A stretch of DNA of 40,050 bases from Ramlibacter sp. (GTDB lineage: Bacteria; Pseudomonadota; Gammaproteobacteria; Burkholderiales; Burkholderiaceae_C). Under the pieces are notes generated by a model, which searched no databases, was not told the DNA's origin, and saw only the letters and a list, made by a program, of their open reading frames with translations. Of this stretch, positions 24,791 to 35,243 are shown in pieces. Where the stretch lies: contig NZ_JAQGNQ010000147.1 in the NCBI RefSeq assembly GCF_028291745.1, positions 1 to 40,050 on the forward strand, read 5' to 3'. A program made the translations under genes and the position numbers. Every line of letters begins with the position of its first letter. Position 1 is the stretch's first letter.

Positions 24791-24899
24791 TTTGAACGCA
24801 GAAGACGCAGAAGTACCGCAGAAGTCGCAAAAGGGAACCCCATTCATTGGATGGATTTTTCTGCGTTTTCTGCGTAGCTTCTGCGCTTTCTGCGTTCAG
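24791..24899. repeat. long inverted repeat built from CGCAGAAG units, copy 2, inside the lig operon
   Basis: Four CGCAGAA-type units follow TTTGAA on the left (24791-24830), and four or five TTCTGCG units precede TTCAGA on the right (24868-24899), with about 35 bases between. The arms pair imperfectly, unlike the perfect arms of copy 1. It fills the ligJ-ligK gap, so the hairpin would be transcribed within the operon and could affect message stability or partial termination. Confidence 0.8.
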
Positions 24900-24923
24900 A
24901 CTTTCTGAAGGGAAAAACCAGTC

Positions 24924-25607
24924 ATGTACGAACTCGGTGTCGTCTATCGCAACATCAAGCGCGCGGACCGCGAAGTCGCCGACGCTCTGGCGCAATTCGG
25001 CGCTTCCACCGTGCACGAGGCCATGGGCCGGGTCGGGCTGATGAAGCCCACCATGCGGCCGATCTATCCCGGCGCGCAGATCTCGGGCACCGCCGTCACC
25101 GTGCTGCTGCATCCCGGCGACAACTGGATGCTGCACGTGGTGGCCGAGCAGATCCAGCCGGGCGATATCGTGATTGCCGCGTGCACCTCCGAGAACACCG
25201 ACGGCTTCTTCGGCGACCTGCTGGCCACCTCGTTCCAGGCGCGTGGCGCGCGCGGCCTGGTGATCGATGCCGGCTGTCGCGACGTGAAGACGCTCACCGA
25301 GATGGCCTTTCCGGTGTGGAGCAAGGCGATCAGCTCCAAGGGCACCGTGAAGGCCACGCTAGGATCGGTCAACATCCCGGTGGTGTGCGCCGGCGCACTG
25401 GTGCATCCGGGGGACGTGATCGTGGCCGACGACGACGGCGTGGTCTGCGTGCCTGCCGCCATGGCGAAGAAGGTGCACGAGGCGGCCGCGGCGCGCGAGG
25501 CCAACGAGGGCGAGAAGCGGGCGAAGCTGGCCTCCGGCGTGCTGGGCCTGGACATGTACAAGATGCGCGAGCCGCTGGCCAAGGCCGGGCTGCGCTACAT
25601 TGACTGA
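24924..25607 (+). CDS. ligK: 4-carboxy-4-hydroxy-2-oxoadipate aldolase (RraA-like fold)
   Basis: Cleaves 4-carboxy-4-hydroxy-2-oxoadipate to pyruvate and oxaloacetate, the last step of the pathway; cytosolic, divalent-metal dependent, 227 aa. The class II pyruvate aldolase of RraA fold shows [19 protein letters not shown], then AGCRDV with R119 and D120, the conserved substrate-arginine and metal-aspartate pair. GDNWMLHVV and [18 protein letters not shown] are also typical. AGGGA lies upstream of ATG 24924. RraA itself is shorter and regulatory; the operon context makes the aldolase role firm. Confidence 0.9.
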   Translation: MYELGVVYRNIKRADREVADALAQFGASTVHEAMGRVGLMKPTMRPIYPGAQISGTAVTVLLHPGDNWMLHVVAEQIQPGDIVIAACTSENTDGFFGDLLATSFQARGARGLVIDAGCRDVKTLTEMAFPVWSKAISSKGTVKATLGSVNIPVVCAGALVHPGDVIVADDDGVVCVPAAMAKKVHEAAAAREANEGEKRAKLASGVLGLDMYKMREPLAKAGLRYID

Positions 25608-25618
25608 AAGAACAAGGA

Positions 25619-26596
25619 ATGATCTCTTCGCTCTCGCGCCGCCAGACCCTGGCCCTGCTGGGTGCGGCCGCACTGCCGCTGGCCGGCCGGGCCCAGGCCA
25701 GCTATCCGGAGCATCCGGTGAACCTGGTGGTCGGCTATTCCGCCGGTGGCGCGGTCGATGCGGTTGCGCGCACGCTGGGCGCGGCCCTCTCCAGGAGCAT
25801 GGGCCAGACCTTCATCATCGACAACAAGCCCGGCGCCGGCACCAACATCGCCGTCAGGTACGTGATCGATGCCAAGCCGGACGGCTACACGTTGCTGATG
25901 GCCGCCAACGCGCTGGCCGCCAACATGGCGCTGTACAAGCCGCAGCCCTTCGATGCCGAGAAGGACCTGGTCCCCGTCGCGCTGGTCGGCCGCGTGCCGG
26001 TGGTGATCGCGGCCAATGCCAGTGCGCCCTACGGCAACATCAAGCAGCTGATCGCCGCGGCCAAGGCCAAGCCGAACTCCATTGCCTTCGCCTCGCCCGG
26101 CAACGGCTCGACGCCGCACATGGCCGCCGAACTGTTCACGCGCGCGGCCGGCATCGACCTGATGCACGTGCCCTACAAGGGCGGTGCCCAGGCCATCACC
26201 GACGTGATCGGCGGCCAGGTGCCGCTGCTGGCGATGAATGCGCTGGAAGTGAAGCCGCAGGTCGCCTCCGGCAAGCTGAAGGTGCTGGCCGTGCTGACGG
26301 CGCAGCGCTCGCCGATCTTCCCCGACGTGCCCACGATCGCCGAGTCCGGCTTCAAGGGCTTCGAGGCCTCGGTGTGGTACGCGCTGATGGCGCCCGCGAA
26401 GACGCCCGCGGCCATCGTCGACAAGCTGCACGCGCAAGTGCAGAAGGCGCTGGCCGCGCCGGAAGTGCGCGAGCGCATGACCGCCGTCGGTGGCGAAGTC
26501 CTCCCCGGCAGCCGCCAGCAGATGGCCACGCTGTTGCACGACGAGCGCGTGCGTTATGCCAACCTCGTGCGCGACGCGCACATCACTCCCGATTGA
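25619..26596 (+). CDS. Bug-family tripartite tricarboxylate transporter binding protein in the lig operon
   Basis: Periplasmic binding protein, 325 aa. The signal peptide (about 1-26, SRRQTLALLGAAALPLAGRAQA) is followed by YPEHPVNLVVGYSAGGAVDA, IIDNKPGAGTN and KPDGYTLLMA. PYKGGAQAITDVIGGQVPL is the usual ligand-domain loop. It sits between ligK and ligI with short gaps (11 and 4 bases), so it is co-expressed with the catabolic enzymes and probably captures an aromatic or pathway acid. No TctA/TctB genes are in the window. Confidence 0.88.
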   Translation: MISSLSRRQTLALLGAAALPLAGRAQASYPEHPVNLVVGYSAGGAVDAVARTLGAALSRSMGQTFIIDNKPGAGTNIAVRYVIDAKPDGYTLLMAANALAANMALYKPQPFDAEKDLVPVALVGRVPVVIAANASAPYGNIKQLIAAAKAKPNSIAFASPGNGSTPHMAAELFTRAAGIDLMHVPYKGGAQAITDVIGGQVPLLAMNALEVKPQVASGKLKVLAVLTAQRSPIFPDVPTIAESGFKGFEASVWYALMAPAKTPAAIVDKLHAQVQKALAAPEVRERMTAVGGEVLPGSRQQMATLLHDERVRYANLVRDAHITPD

Positions 26597-26600
26597 TGCC

Positions 26601-27539
26601 ATGAGCAAACCCACGAGCGGCGGTTTCGAGAAGACTCCCGGCTGGCTGGACTGGTACACCGGCCCCAGCAAGCCGCAATTCCAGCTGCCCCCCAATGCGG
26701 TGGACGCGCACTGCCACGTGTTCGGCCCCGGTGCGGAGTTCCCCTATGCACCGGAGCGCAAGTACACGCCCTGCGATGCCAGCAAGCAGCAGTTGTTCGC
26801 GCTGCGCGATCACCTGGGCTTCACGAAAAACGTGATCGTGCAGGCCACCTGCCACGGCGCCGACAATCGCGCGCTGGTCGATGCGCTCAAGTCGTCGAAC
26901 GGCAAGGCCAAGGGCGTGGCCACCGTCAAGCGCGGCGTCACCGACAGCGAACTGCAGGAGATGCATGCCGCCGGCGTGCGTGGCGTGCGCTTCAACTTCG
27001 TCAAGCGGCTGGTGGACTTCACGCCCAAGGACGAACTGCTGGAGATCGCCGGCCGCATCGCCCCCCTGGGCTGGCACGTGGTGATCTACTTCGAGGCGGT
27101 CGACCTGCCGGAACTCTGGGACTTCTTCACTGCGCTGCCCACCACGGTGGTGGTCGACCACATGGGCCGCCCCGACGTGAGCAAGCCCATCGACGGACCC
27201 GAGTTCGAGCTGTTCCTGAAGTTCATGCGCGAGCACGAGAACGTGTGGTGCAAGGCGACCTGCCCCGAGCGCCTGTCGTTGGCCGGGCCGCCTGCGCTGA
27301 ATGGCGAACGCAACGCCTATCGTGATGTCGTGCCCTTCGCCCGCAAGGTGGTCGAGAGCTTCCCGGACCGCGTGATCTGGGGCACCGACTGGCCGCACCC
27401 GAACCTGAAGAACCACATGCCCGACGACGGCCTGCTGGTGGACTTCATCCCGCACATCGCGACCACGCGGGAATTGCAGCAGAAGCTGCTGGTCGACAAC
27501 CCCAACCGGCTGTACTGGCCGCAAGAGGGAGGCGCATGA
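26601..27539 (+). CDS. ligI: 2-pyrone-4,6-dicarboxylate lactonase
   Basis: Hydrolyses 2-pyrone-4,6-dicarboxylate to 4-oxalomesaconate; amidohydrolase superfamily, cytosolic, 312 aa. The start region WLDWYTGPSKPQFQLPPNAV and the HxH in VDAHCHVFGP are diagnostic. Also visible are GVRGVRFNFVKRLVDFTP, VVDHMGRPDV, and IWGTDWPHPN with the conserved aspartate (about residue 261). The gene starts four bases after the Bug stop and its end overlaps the following lipoprotein gene (ATGA). Confidence 0.92.
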   Translation: MSKPTSGGFEKTPGWLDWYTGPSKPQFQLPPNAVDAHCHVFGPGAEFPYAPERKYTPCDASKQQLFALRDHLGFTKNVIVQATCHGADNRALVDALKSSNGKAKGVATVKRGVTDSELQEMHAAGVRGVRFNFVKRLVDFTPKDELLEIAGRIAPLGWHVVIYFEAVDLPELWDFFTALPTTVVVDHMGRPDVSKPIDGPEFELFLKFMREHENVWCKATCPERLSLAGPPALNGERNAYRDVVPFARKVVESFPDRVIWGTDWPHPNLKNHMPDDGLLVDFIPHIATTRELQQKLLVDNPNRLYWPQEGGA

Positions 27540-29287
27540 GCCGGGTAGGGCGCGCGTGCGCGATGGCGGCGGCGTTCGCGCTGCTGGCCGGCTGCTCTTC
27601 GCTGCCGTCGCTGCCGTCGTTCGAACTGCCCCGGTTCGAGCTGCCCAGGCTCCCGGCCATCCCCCCGCTGCCCGCGGTGGCGCCGATCATCTTCCTGCCG
27701 CAGACCATCTGCGCGAGCCTGCCGGGCACGCTGCTGCCGCCCGCGGACCTCGGCCTGCCCACCCGCCGGGTGAGCATCGACAGCGCCGAACTGCTGGCCG
27801 CCAGCCAGCTGCGTGTTGCGGACCGCTCCCCGACGCCCGCTGGCGCGATCACGCCCGCGATGCCGCAGCGTTGCAAGCTGCTGGGCCACATCGAGCCGCA
27901 GGACTCGAATGCGCCGGTGATCAATTTCCAGATCAACCTGCCGGTGCGCTGGAACGGTCGCTCGGTGCAGTATGGCGGCGGCGGCTTCAACGGCGTGCTG
28001 ATCTCCGGCGAGGGCCTGCTGCCGGCGGCGCGCTACGAGCAAGCCTCGCCGCTGGCGCAGGGCTACGTCACCTACGGCACCGACTCGGGCCACCAGAACA
28101 ATCCGGGCGAGCCGCCGCAGGCGTTTGCCATGAACGACGAGGCGCTGGTCAACTTCGCCCACGGCTCGTACAAGAAGGTGCACGACGTCGCCGTGGCGGT
28201 GATGAAGCGGGTGTACGGCCAGCCGCCGCACAAGATGTATTTCGTCGGCAGCTCCGAGGGCGGACGGGAAGGACTGACGATGGCGCAACGCTACCCGCAG
28301 GACTTCGACGGCATCTTCAGCCGCGTGCCGGTGATCGCGTGGACCGGCCTGCAGCACGCCGGCCTGCGCGACGGCCTGGCCCTCACCAACGGGGGCTGGA
28401 TCGATGCCGCGCACGTGAAGCTGGTGCAGGACGCGGTGCTCGCCGCCTGCGACAGCGCGGACGGCGCGGTCGACGGCATCGTGTCGGATCCGGTAGCCTG
28501 CCGCTCGCGCTTCGACGTGACGAAGCTGCTCTGCACCGGCGCGGCCAACGATCGCTGCCTCACCGAGCCGCAGGTGCGTGCCGTGCAGACCCTGCAATCG
28601 CCGCTGGACTTCGGCATGGAACTCGCCAACGGCTGGCACGGCTATCCGGGCCGTGGCCCCAGTGGCGAGAACACGCCCGCCTCCGGCCCCGCGGGCGGCT
28701 GGCAGGCCTGGTGGACCGGCAGTGCGCCCCCGGCCTTCCCGCCGGTGCCCGCCAACGGCATCGCCTGGTTCTATGGCGCGGGCGCGATCCAGTACTTCTA
28801 TGCCCGCGACCCGAAGGCGGACCTGCGCAGCTATCGCATGGCGGACCATGCACAGCGCGTGGGCGAGATCTCGGCGCTGATGGATTCCACCGACCCGGAC
28901 CTTTCGGCCTTCCGTGCGCATGGCGGCAAGCTGATCGTGCTGGAGAACCTGGGCGACTACGCGCAGAGCCCGTACGCCGGCATCGGCTACCACGATGCCG
29001 TGGTGCAGCGCATGGGCCAAGGCACCGTGGACGGCTTCTTCAAGCTGTTCACGGCACCCAACGTGGACCATGTGGGAACCGGTGCGCCGGCCAATGCGGA
29101 CCTGTTCGCCGCGCTGGTGGACTGGGTGGAGCGAGGCCACGCGCCAGCGAATCTGCAACTGGTCGAACAGGATGCGAAGCCGCCCTTCGCGGTGCGACGC
29201 AGCCGGCCGCTGTGCGAGTGGCCGCAAGTGCCGCGCTACCTCGGCGGCGAGTTGAACGCGGCAGGCAGTTTCGCCTGCGCGCAATGA
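27536..29287 (+). CDS. tannase/feruloyl esterase-family lipoprotein
   Basis: Predicted ester hydrolase of the tannase family, 583 aa, in the lig operon. It has a lipoprotein signal with lipobox LLAGC (C20), then a proline-rich linker (about 21-55) with repeated SLPSLPSFELPRFELPRLP-type units. The catalytic residues fit S240 (GSSEGG, 238-243), D474 (NLGDYAQSP) and H512 (VDHVGTG). The usual cysteines next to the serine and histidine (CS-D-HC motif) are absent: position 239 is Ser and 513 is Val. It could release phenolic acids from esters outside the cytoplasm, feeding LigAB, which can also open gallate. The start ATGA overlaps ligI. Substrate is inferred. Confidence 0.78.
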   Translation: MSRVGRACAMAAAFALLAGCSSLPSLPSFELPRFELPRLPAIPPLPAVAPIIFLPQTICASLPGTLLPPADLGLPTRRVSIDSAELLAASQLRVADRSPTPAGAITPAMPQRCKLLGHIEPQDSNAPVINFQINLPVRWNGRSVQYGGGGFNGVLISGEGLLPAARYEQASPLAQGYVTYGTDSGHQNNPGEPPQAFAMNDEALVNFAHGSYKKVHDVAVAVMKRVYGQPPHKMYFVGSSEGGREGLTMAQRYPQDFDGIFSRVPVIAWTGLQHAGLRDGLALTNGGWIDAAHVKLVQDAVLAACDSADGAVDGIVSDPVACRSRFDVTKLLCTGAANDRCLTEPQVRAVQTLQSPLDFGMELANGWHGYPGRGPSGENTPASGPAGGWQAWWTGSAPPAFPPVPANGIAWFYGAGAIQYFYARDPKADLRSYRMADHAQRVGEISALMDSTDPDLSAFRAHGGKLIVLENLGDYAQSPYAGIGYHDAVVQRMGQGTVDGFFKLFTAPNVDHVGTGAPANADLFAALVDWVERGHAPANLQLVEQDAKPPFAVRRSRPLCEWPQVPRYLGGELNAAGSFACAQ

Positions 29288-29302
29288 AACGAGGAGGCTG
29301 CC

Positions 29303-31499
<2,197 letters not shown>

Positions 31500-31798
31500 G
31501 GCCTTCGGTATTGCTCCCTCCCCCTCTGGGGGAGGGCTGGGGTGGGGGCGCTCCGGCCCTTCACGTTGGCCCTCTCGGTCTTGTCCCGCCGACATGGCGG
31601 TGTAGCGTCCGCCCGGCATTAGCTCAAATCGAACAGGCGGCGCTGTGGTGGGCGGACAACCGGTCAACGAACCGGGACGTCCTCTTTCGAAGGCCGCCAG
31701 CGCGCTCGGCCAACTTTCTCGACCAGCTGATGAACCCCGGACATGGCGCTCCGCTGCCCGCTCCGATACAGTCCCGTTCCCCCACACCAGGAACCTCC
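31500..31798. other. intergenic region after ligC, including a C/G-rich hairpin
   Basis: A 9-bp stem (CCCTCCCCC with GGGGGAGGG, 3-base loop) lies at 31516-31536, 16 bases after the ligC stop, and may act as a terminator though no T-run follows. It belongs to the repeat family seen at 16635-16701. The remaining 31553-31798 shows a weak CCGCC/GGCGG hairpin near 31590 and no convincing gene or promoter. Confidence 0.55.
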
Positions 31799-32614
31799 AT
31801 GGACATGACTGCCGTCGAAACCTTCCTGCGCGTCACCGCGCTCCAGATCGGGATCAGGATCCTGGCCGCCATCATCTTCTGGGTGGTCGGGCGCTGGATC
31901 ATCGTGCGGGTGATCAGGCTGGTGCAAGCGGCCATGGAGCGCAAGCAGATCGATCCGACCCTCACCAAATACCTCGGCACGATCATCAACGGCGTGCTCG
32001 ACATCGCGCTGGTGATCGGCATCCTGGGCTACTTCGGCGTGCAGACGACCTCCTTCGCCGCGCTGCTGGCCGGAGCAGGCCTCGCCATCGGCGCGGCCTG
32101 GAGCGGCCTGCTGGGCAACTTCGCGGCGGGCGCGTTCATGCTGGTGCTGCGGCCCTTCCGCGTCGGGGACTCCGTCACCGTGGCCGGCGTGACGGGAACC
32201 GTGCGCGAGCTGGGCTTGTTCGGCACCACCATCGTCACGTCCGACCACGTGATGACCCTGGTGGGCAACGGCAAGGTGTTCAGCGACACGATCCAGAACT
32301 TCTCGGTGCTGCCCGTGCGCCGCGTGGACCGCACGGCGCAGCTCGCTGGGGGTGTGGATCCGGTCGAGGCTTGCGCGCGGCTGCGCGAGGCCGTGGCCGC
32401 CATCCCGAACGTGGTGGTCTCGCCCGCGCCGGAAGTCAACCTGCTCGACCTCACCGCGCTCGGGCCGGTGATCGCCGTGCGCCCCTATTGCGAGAACGCA
32501 AACTACTGGCAGGTCTACTTCGACACCAACGAGGCGATCGTGCGGACCGCCAAGGAAGCCGGCTGGCCGGCGCCTATGCCGGTGAGCATCACCAGGGTGC
32601 AGCAGCTGGCTTGA
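31799..32614 (+). CDS. mechanosensitive ion channel, MscS family
   Basis: Small MscS-type channel, 271 aa, that opens under membrane tension to release osmolytes. Three helices lie at about 10-33, 60-80 and 85-110; the third, pore-lining one is FAALLAGAGLAIGAAWSGLLGNFAAGAFMLVLRPFRVGD (Gly/Ala rich). The beta domain follows: GDSVTVAGVTGTVRELGLFGTTIVTSD and then VGNGKVFSDTIQNFS. I chose ATG 31799 with AGGA upstream. It is convergent with the MBL hydrolase and has no evident functional link to the lig operon. Confidence 0.9.
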   Translation: MDMTAVETFLRVTALQIGIRILAAIIFWVVGRWIIVRVIRLVQAAMERKQIDPTLTKYLGTIINGVLDIALVIGILGYFGVQTTSFAALLAGAGLAIGAAWSGLLGNFAAGAFMLVLRPFRVGDSVTVAGVTGTVRELGLFGTTIVTSDHVMTLVGNGKVFSDTIQNFSVLPVRRVDRTAQLAGGVDPVEACARLREAVAAIPNVVVSPAPEVNLLDLTALGPVIAVRPYCENANYWQVYFDTNEAIVRTAKEAGWPAPMPVSITRVQQLA

Positions 32615-32633
32615 GGGCGTGGGCGCTGCGTGG

Positions 32634-32654
32634 ATCCCGGGTCAAGCCCGGGAT
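32634..32654. repeat. perfect hairpin of the GGGTCAAGCCC repeat, between convergent genes
   Basis: ATCCCGGG and CCCGGGAT form a perfect 8-bp stem with a TCAAG loop, followed by GACATCCC. It lies between the MscS gene and the MBL gene, both ending here, and could terminate either. A truncated copy is at 124-147. Confidence 0.75.
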
Positions 32655-32676
32655 GACATCCCACTGACGCCCGCTC

Positions 32677-33591
32677 TCACGTCCCGCGCCCCCAATACCC
32701 GCAATACCGCCGCGCGATGAATTGCAGGTTGTCCTTGTACCCTGGCCAGTTCTCGTAGCCGGACAGCTTGAATTCCTTTTCGGCGCTGTCCCAGCACTTG
32801 CCGTCCTGCGCCAGTTGCTTCATTTCGGCCGAGGCCTTCTGCAGCAGTTCGAGCTGGTCGGCGGCATCCTTCTTGGTGCCCAGCCTGTCGTTCACGCCCG
32901 GGTGGCCGGGGATCAGGCGATCCCAGTCGAGGGCCATCACCTTGCGGATGAAGTCCTCGGCCTGGTCGGGATAGAAGTCGATCATTCCGCGGCCGGGCAC
33001 CTGCCCCACGGGGATCGTGTCGACCACGAACACCAGCTTCTCGCGCGGCAGGAACATCACGACATTGGTATCCGAGTGGCTGGCACCGAGGTATTTCAGT
33101 TCCAGCGTCGTGCCTCCGAGCGAGAGCGTGCGGCCCTCGTCGCCGAAGACCTCGTCGGGCAAGGGCGTGTGCGGGTCGTTGATCGGCAGCAGCCGCTCGC
33201 GCACGCGGCGGTGCGCGACGATGGTGGCGCCCGCGTCCTTGAACGCCTTGCCGCCGGCCACATGGTCGAAGTGGTGGTGGCTGTACACCAGATAGCGGAT
33301 CGGCTGGCTGGTGACGCTGCGGATCGCGTCGACGTATTGCTGCCCCCCGTTCGGACGTCCATAGGCAATCGGGTCGGTCGCGATCACGCCCGCGGGCGTC
33401 ACGACGAACATCGACTGGTGGTTGACGTTGCGAAAGATGTAGACGTTGTCGGTGCCGGCCACCTTGGTGACCGCCGTCGCTGGCCGGGCTGCCTGCGTCG
33501 GCGGCGCGACGGAGGGCGCTTGCGGCGCAGGGGCTTGCGCGGCGGCAAGCAGGGGAAGCGTGAACAGCAGACAGGCGAGCTGATGTCGCAT
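32677..33591 (-). CDS. MBL-fold metallo-hydrolase, secreted
   Basis: A metallo-beta-lactamase-fold hydrolase of 304 aa with a signal peptide (about 1-19, LACLLFTLPLLAAAQA) and a proline/alanine linker. The zinc motif HxHxDH is HHHFDH (105-110), with further ligands in LGASHSDTN and IPGHPGV. I chose ATG 33591, with GAGGAGG upstream. It resembles quinoprotein relay-type or SoxH-like periplasmic MBL proteins; the substrate is not evident. A conserved C-terminal Cys pair (GKCWDS and RRYCGYW) may form a disulfide. Confidence 0.85.
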   Translation of the reverse strand: MRHQLACLLFTLPLLAAAQAPAPQAPSVAPPTQAARPATAVTKVAGTDNVYIFRNVNHQSMFVVTPAGVIATDPIAYGRPNGGQQYVDAIRSVTSQPIRYLVYSHHHFDHVAGGKAFKDAGATIVAHRRVRERLLPINDPHTPLPDEVFGDEGRTLSLGGTTLELKYLGASHSDTNVVMFLPREKLVFVVDTIPVGQVPGRGMIDFYPDQAEDFIRKVMALDWDRLIPGHPGVNDRLGTKKDAADQLELLQKASAEMKQLAQDGKCWDSAEKEFKLSGYENWPGYKDNLQFIARRYCGYWGRGT

Positions 33592-33711
33592 GGCGATCCT
33601 CCTCGTGCGCGGCCACACGGGCGGCCGGGATGGCGCCGGCGTGGAAGGGCGCGGCGCATGATCGCAGAAACGCGTGAGACCGTGAAGTCAGAAGTTCTCG
33701 TATACAGCTTC

Positions 33712-33740
33712 TTACCATCCAAGTGGATGGAAGATATATG
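33712..33740 (+). promoter_or_regulatory. candidate promoter with internal palindrome upstream of the RHH gene
   Basis: TTACCA (33712-33717) and TATATG (33735-33740) are 17 bases apart. Within the spacer CCATCCA and TGGATGG (33715-33721 and 33724-33730) form a perfect 7-bp inverted repeat with a 2-base centre. The start would be close to the ATG at 33749. The arrangement fits autorepression by the ribbon-helix-helix protein. Promoter matches are modest. Confidence 0.4.
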
Positions 33741-33748
33741 ATGGTGCC

Positions 33749-34174
33749 ATGCCCAAGGCAAGCACCAAGTCCGTCGTCGCCACGCCCAAACCGGTGGACG
33801 AGAAGATCACGATCAACCTCGGTTGCGTCGACCTGGGTCAGATCGATCTGCTGGTGCAGGAAGGCTTTTATGCCAATCGCACCGACCTCATCCGCACCGC
33901 CATCCGCAACCAGCTGGTCGCCCACGGCGAGCACGTGCGGCAGGTGGTGGCGCGCAAGACCCTGTCCCTGGGCATCCAGCACATCACCAAGGCCGAGCTC
34001 GAAGCGCTGCAGGACGCCGGCCGCAAGCTCGACATCCGGGTGCTGGGGCTGGCCACCATCGACCCGGCGGTGTCGCCGGAACTGGCGCTCGCCACCATCG
34101 AATCGCTCACCGTTCTGGGTGCGCTGCATGCGAGTCCGGCCGTGAAGGCCGCTCTCAGCAAGCGCATCCGCTGA
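33749..34174 (+). CDS. ribbon-helix-helix (CopG-like) regulator
   Basis: A 141-residue protein with an N-terminal ribbon-helix-helix DNA-binding unit (about 17-58: EKITINLGCVDLGQIDLLVQ, then FYANRTDLIRTAIRNQL), the pattern of CopG/ParD-like repressors. The C-terminal part (60-141) is longer than in ParD antitoxins, and no toxin gene is adjacent. It ends 19 bases before the esterase gene and probably controls that operon through the palindrome at 33715-33730. Confidence 0.75.
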   Translation: MPKASTKSVVATPKPVDEKITINLGCVDLGQIDLLVQEGFYANRTDLIRTAIRNQLVAHGEHVRQVVARKTLSLGIQHITKAELEALQDAGRKLDIRVLGLATIDPAVSPELALATIESLTVLGALHASPAVKAALSKRIR

Positions 34175-34193
34175 ACCCAACCAGGAAGTACCC

Positions 34194-35243
34194 ATGCACC
34201 CCGATTTCCAGCGCCTGCTGCAGGACGCCACCCGGCTCACCCGGTCCGGCGACCTGCGCGGCGCCACTGCCGCCATCCACGCTGCCTTGAATGGCGCCGT
34301 CCCCGAAGGCGCCACCGCGCCGCGCCACCCCGCGCTGCCGGGCGAGATCGTTGTCGATGTCGAGGCACGCGAGCTGCCCTCCCAGGCGCCGGCCAACCAG
34401 GTCGGTCAAGGTCAATTCATCAGCGGTCGCTTCGACTGCGGCACCAGCGCCCGCGAGTACATGCTGTTCATCCCGCCGCATGCGGGCGACGAGCCTCTGC
34501 CCCTGGTCATGATGCTGCACGGCTGCACGCAGAACCCCGCGGACTTCGCGGCCGGCACGCGGATGAACGAGGCTGCGCGCACGCGTGGCTGCTACGTGCT
34601 GTACCCGGCGCAGTCGCGCAAGGCCAATCCGCAAGGCTGCTGGAACTGGTTCAAGCACAGCCACCAGGCGCGCGGGCGCGGCGAGCCCGCGCTGCTGGCC
34701 GGCATGACGCGTGAAGTGATGGCGCGCCACCGCGTCGACCCGGCGCGCGTCTTTGTCGCCGGGCTCTCCGCGGGGGGCGCGATGGCAGCGATCCTGGGCG
34801 AGACCTATCCCGAATTGTTTGCCGCCGTCGGCGTGCACTCGGGCCTGGCCGCGGGTGCGGCTGGCGATCTGCCCTCGGCATTGGCGGCGATGCGCAGCGG
34901 CGGCGCGGCCAAGCCCGCAACTGCAACGGGCCGGCCCACCATCGTCTTCCATGGCGATGCGGATGCGACGGTGCATCCGTCCAACGGCGCGCAGGTGGTT
35001 GCGGCCAGCGTCGCCGGCGCCACGCAGGTCGAAGTGGAGCGGGTGAAGGCGCCAAGTGGCCGCAGCTATACCCGGCAACTGCATCGCGCCGCCGGCGGCA
35101 AGGTGCAGGCGGAACACTGGGTCGTGCACGGCGCCGCGCACGCGTGGTCCGGCGGCAGTGCGGAAGGCTCTTATACCGACGGCGCCGGGCCCGATGCATC
35201 GGGCGAGATGCTGCGCTTCTTCCTGGAGCATCCGCGCAGCTGA
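34194..35243 (+). CDS. PHB depolymerase-family esterase
   Basis: An alpha/beta hydrolase of 349 aa related to polyhydroxybutyrate depolymerases and feruloyl esterases (Esterase_PHB). The oxyanion segment is MLHGCTQNPADF, the nucleophile is S192 in AGLSAGGAM, the acid is D255 or D257 in FHGDADATV, and the base is H316 in HGAAHAWSGG. No signal peptide is visible (it starts MHPDFQRLLQDATRLT), so it may act inside the cell or use another export route. Its stop overlaps the ATG of the following MFS gene (TGATG). Confidence 0.85.
   Translation: MHPDFQRLLQDATRLTRSGDLRGATAAIHAALNGAVPEGATAPRHPALPGEIVVDVEARELPSQAPANQVGQGQFISGRFDCGTSAREYMLFIPPHAGDEPLPLVMMLHGCTQNPADFAAGTRMNEAARTRGCYVLYPAQSRKANPQGCWNWFKHSHQARGRGEPALLAGMTREVMARHRVDPARVFVAGLSAGGAMAAILGETYPELFAAVGVHSGLAAGAAGDLPSALAAMRSGGAAKPATATGRPTIVFHGDADATVHPSNGAQVVAASVAGATQVEVERVKAPSGRSYTRQLHRAAGGKVQAEHWVVHGAAHAWSGGSAEGSYTDGAGPDASGEMLRFFLEHPRS

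Noticed and set aside
24791..24899. Possible CRISPR-like array of CGCAGAAG units
   Set aside because: Units are 7-8 bases with 2-3 base gaps and form an inverted repeat; there are no spacers and no cas genes.
33697..33706. TCGTATACAG as a third VanR-type operator
   Set aside because: It shares only GTATAC and one flank with the two strong sites and is 20 kb away; too short to support.
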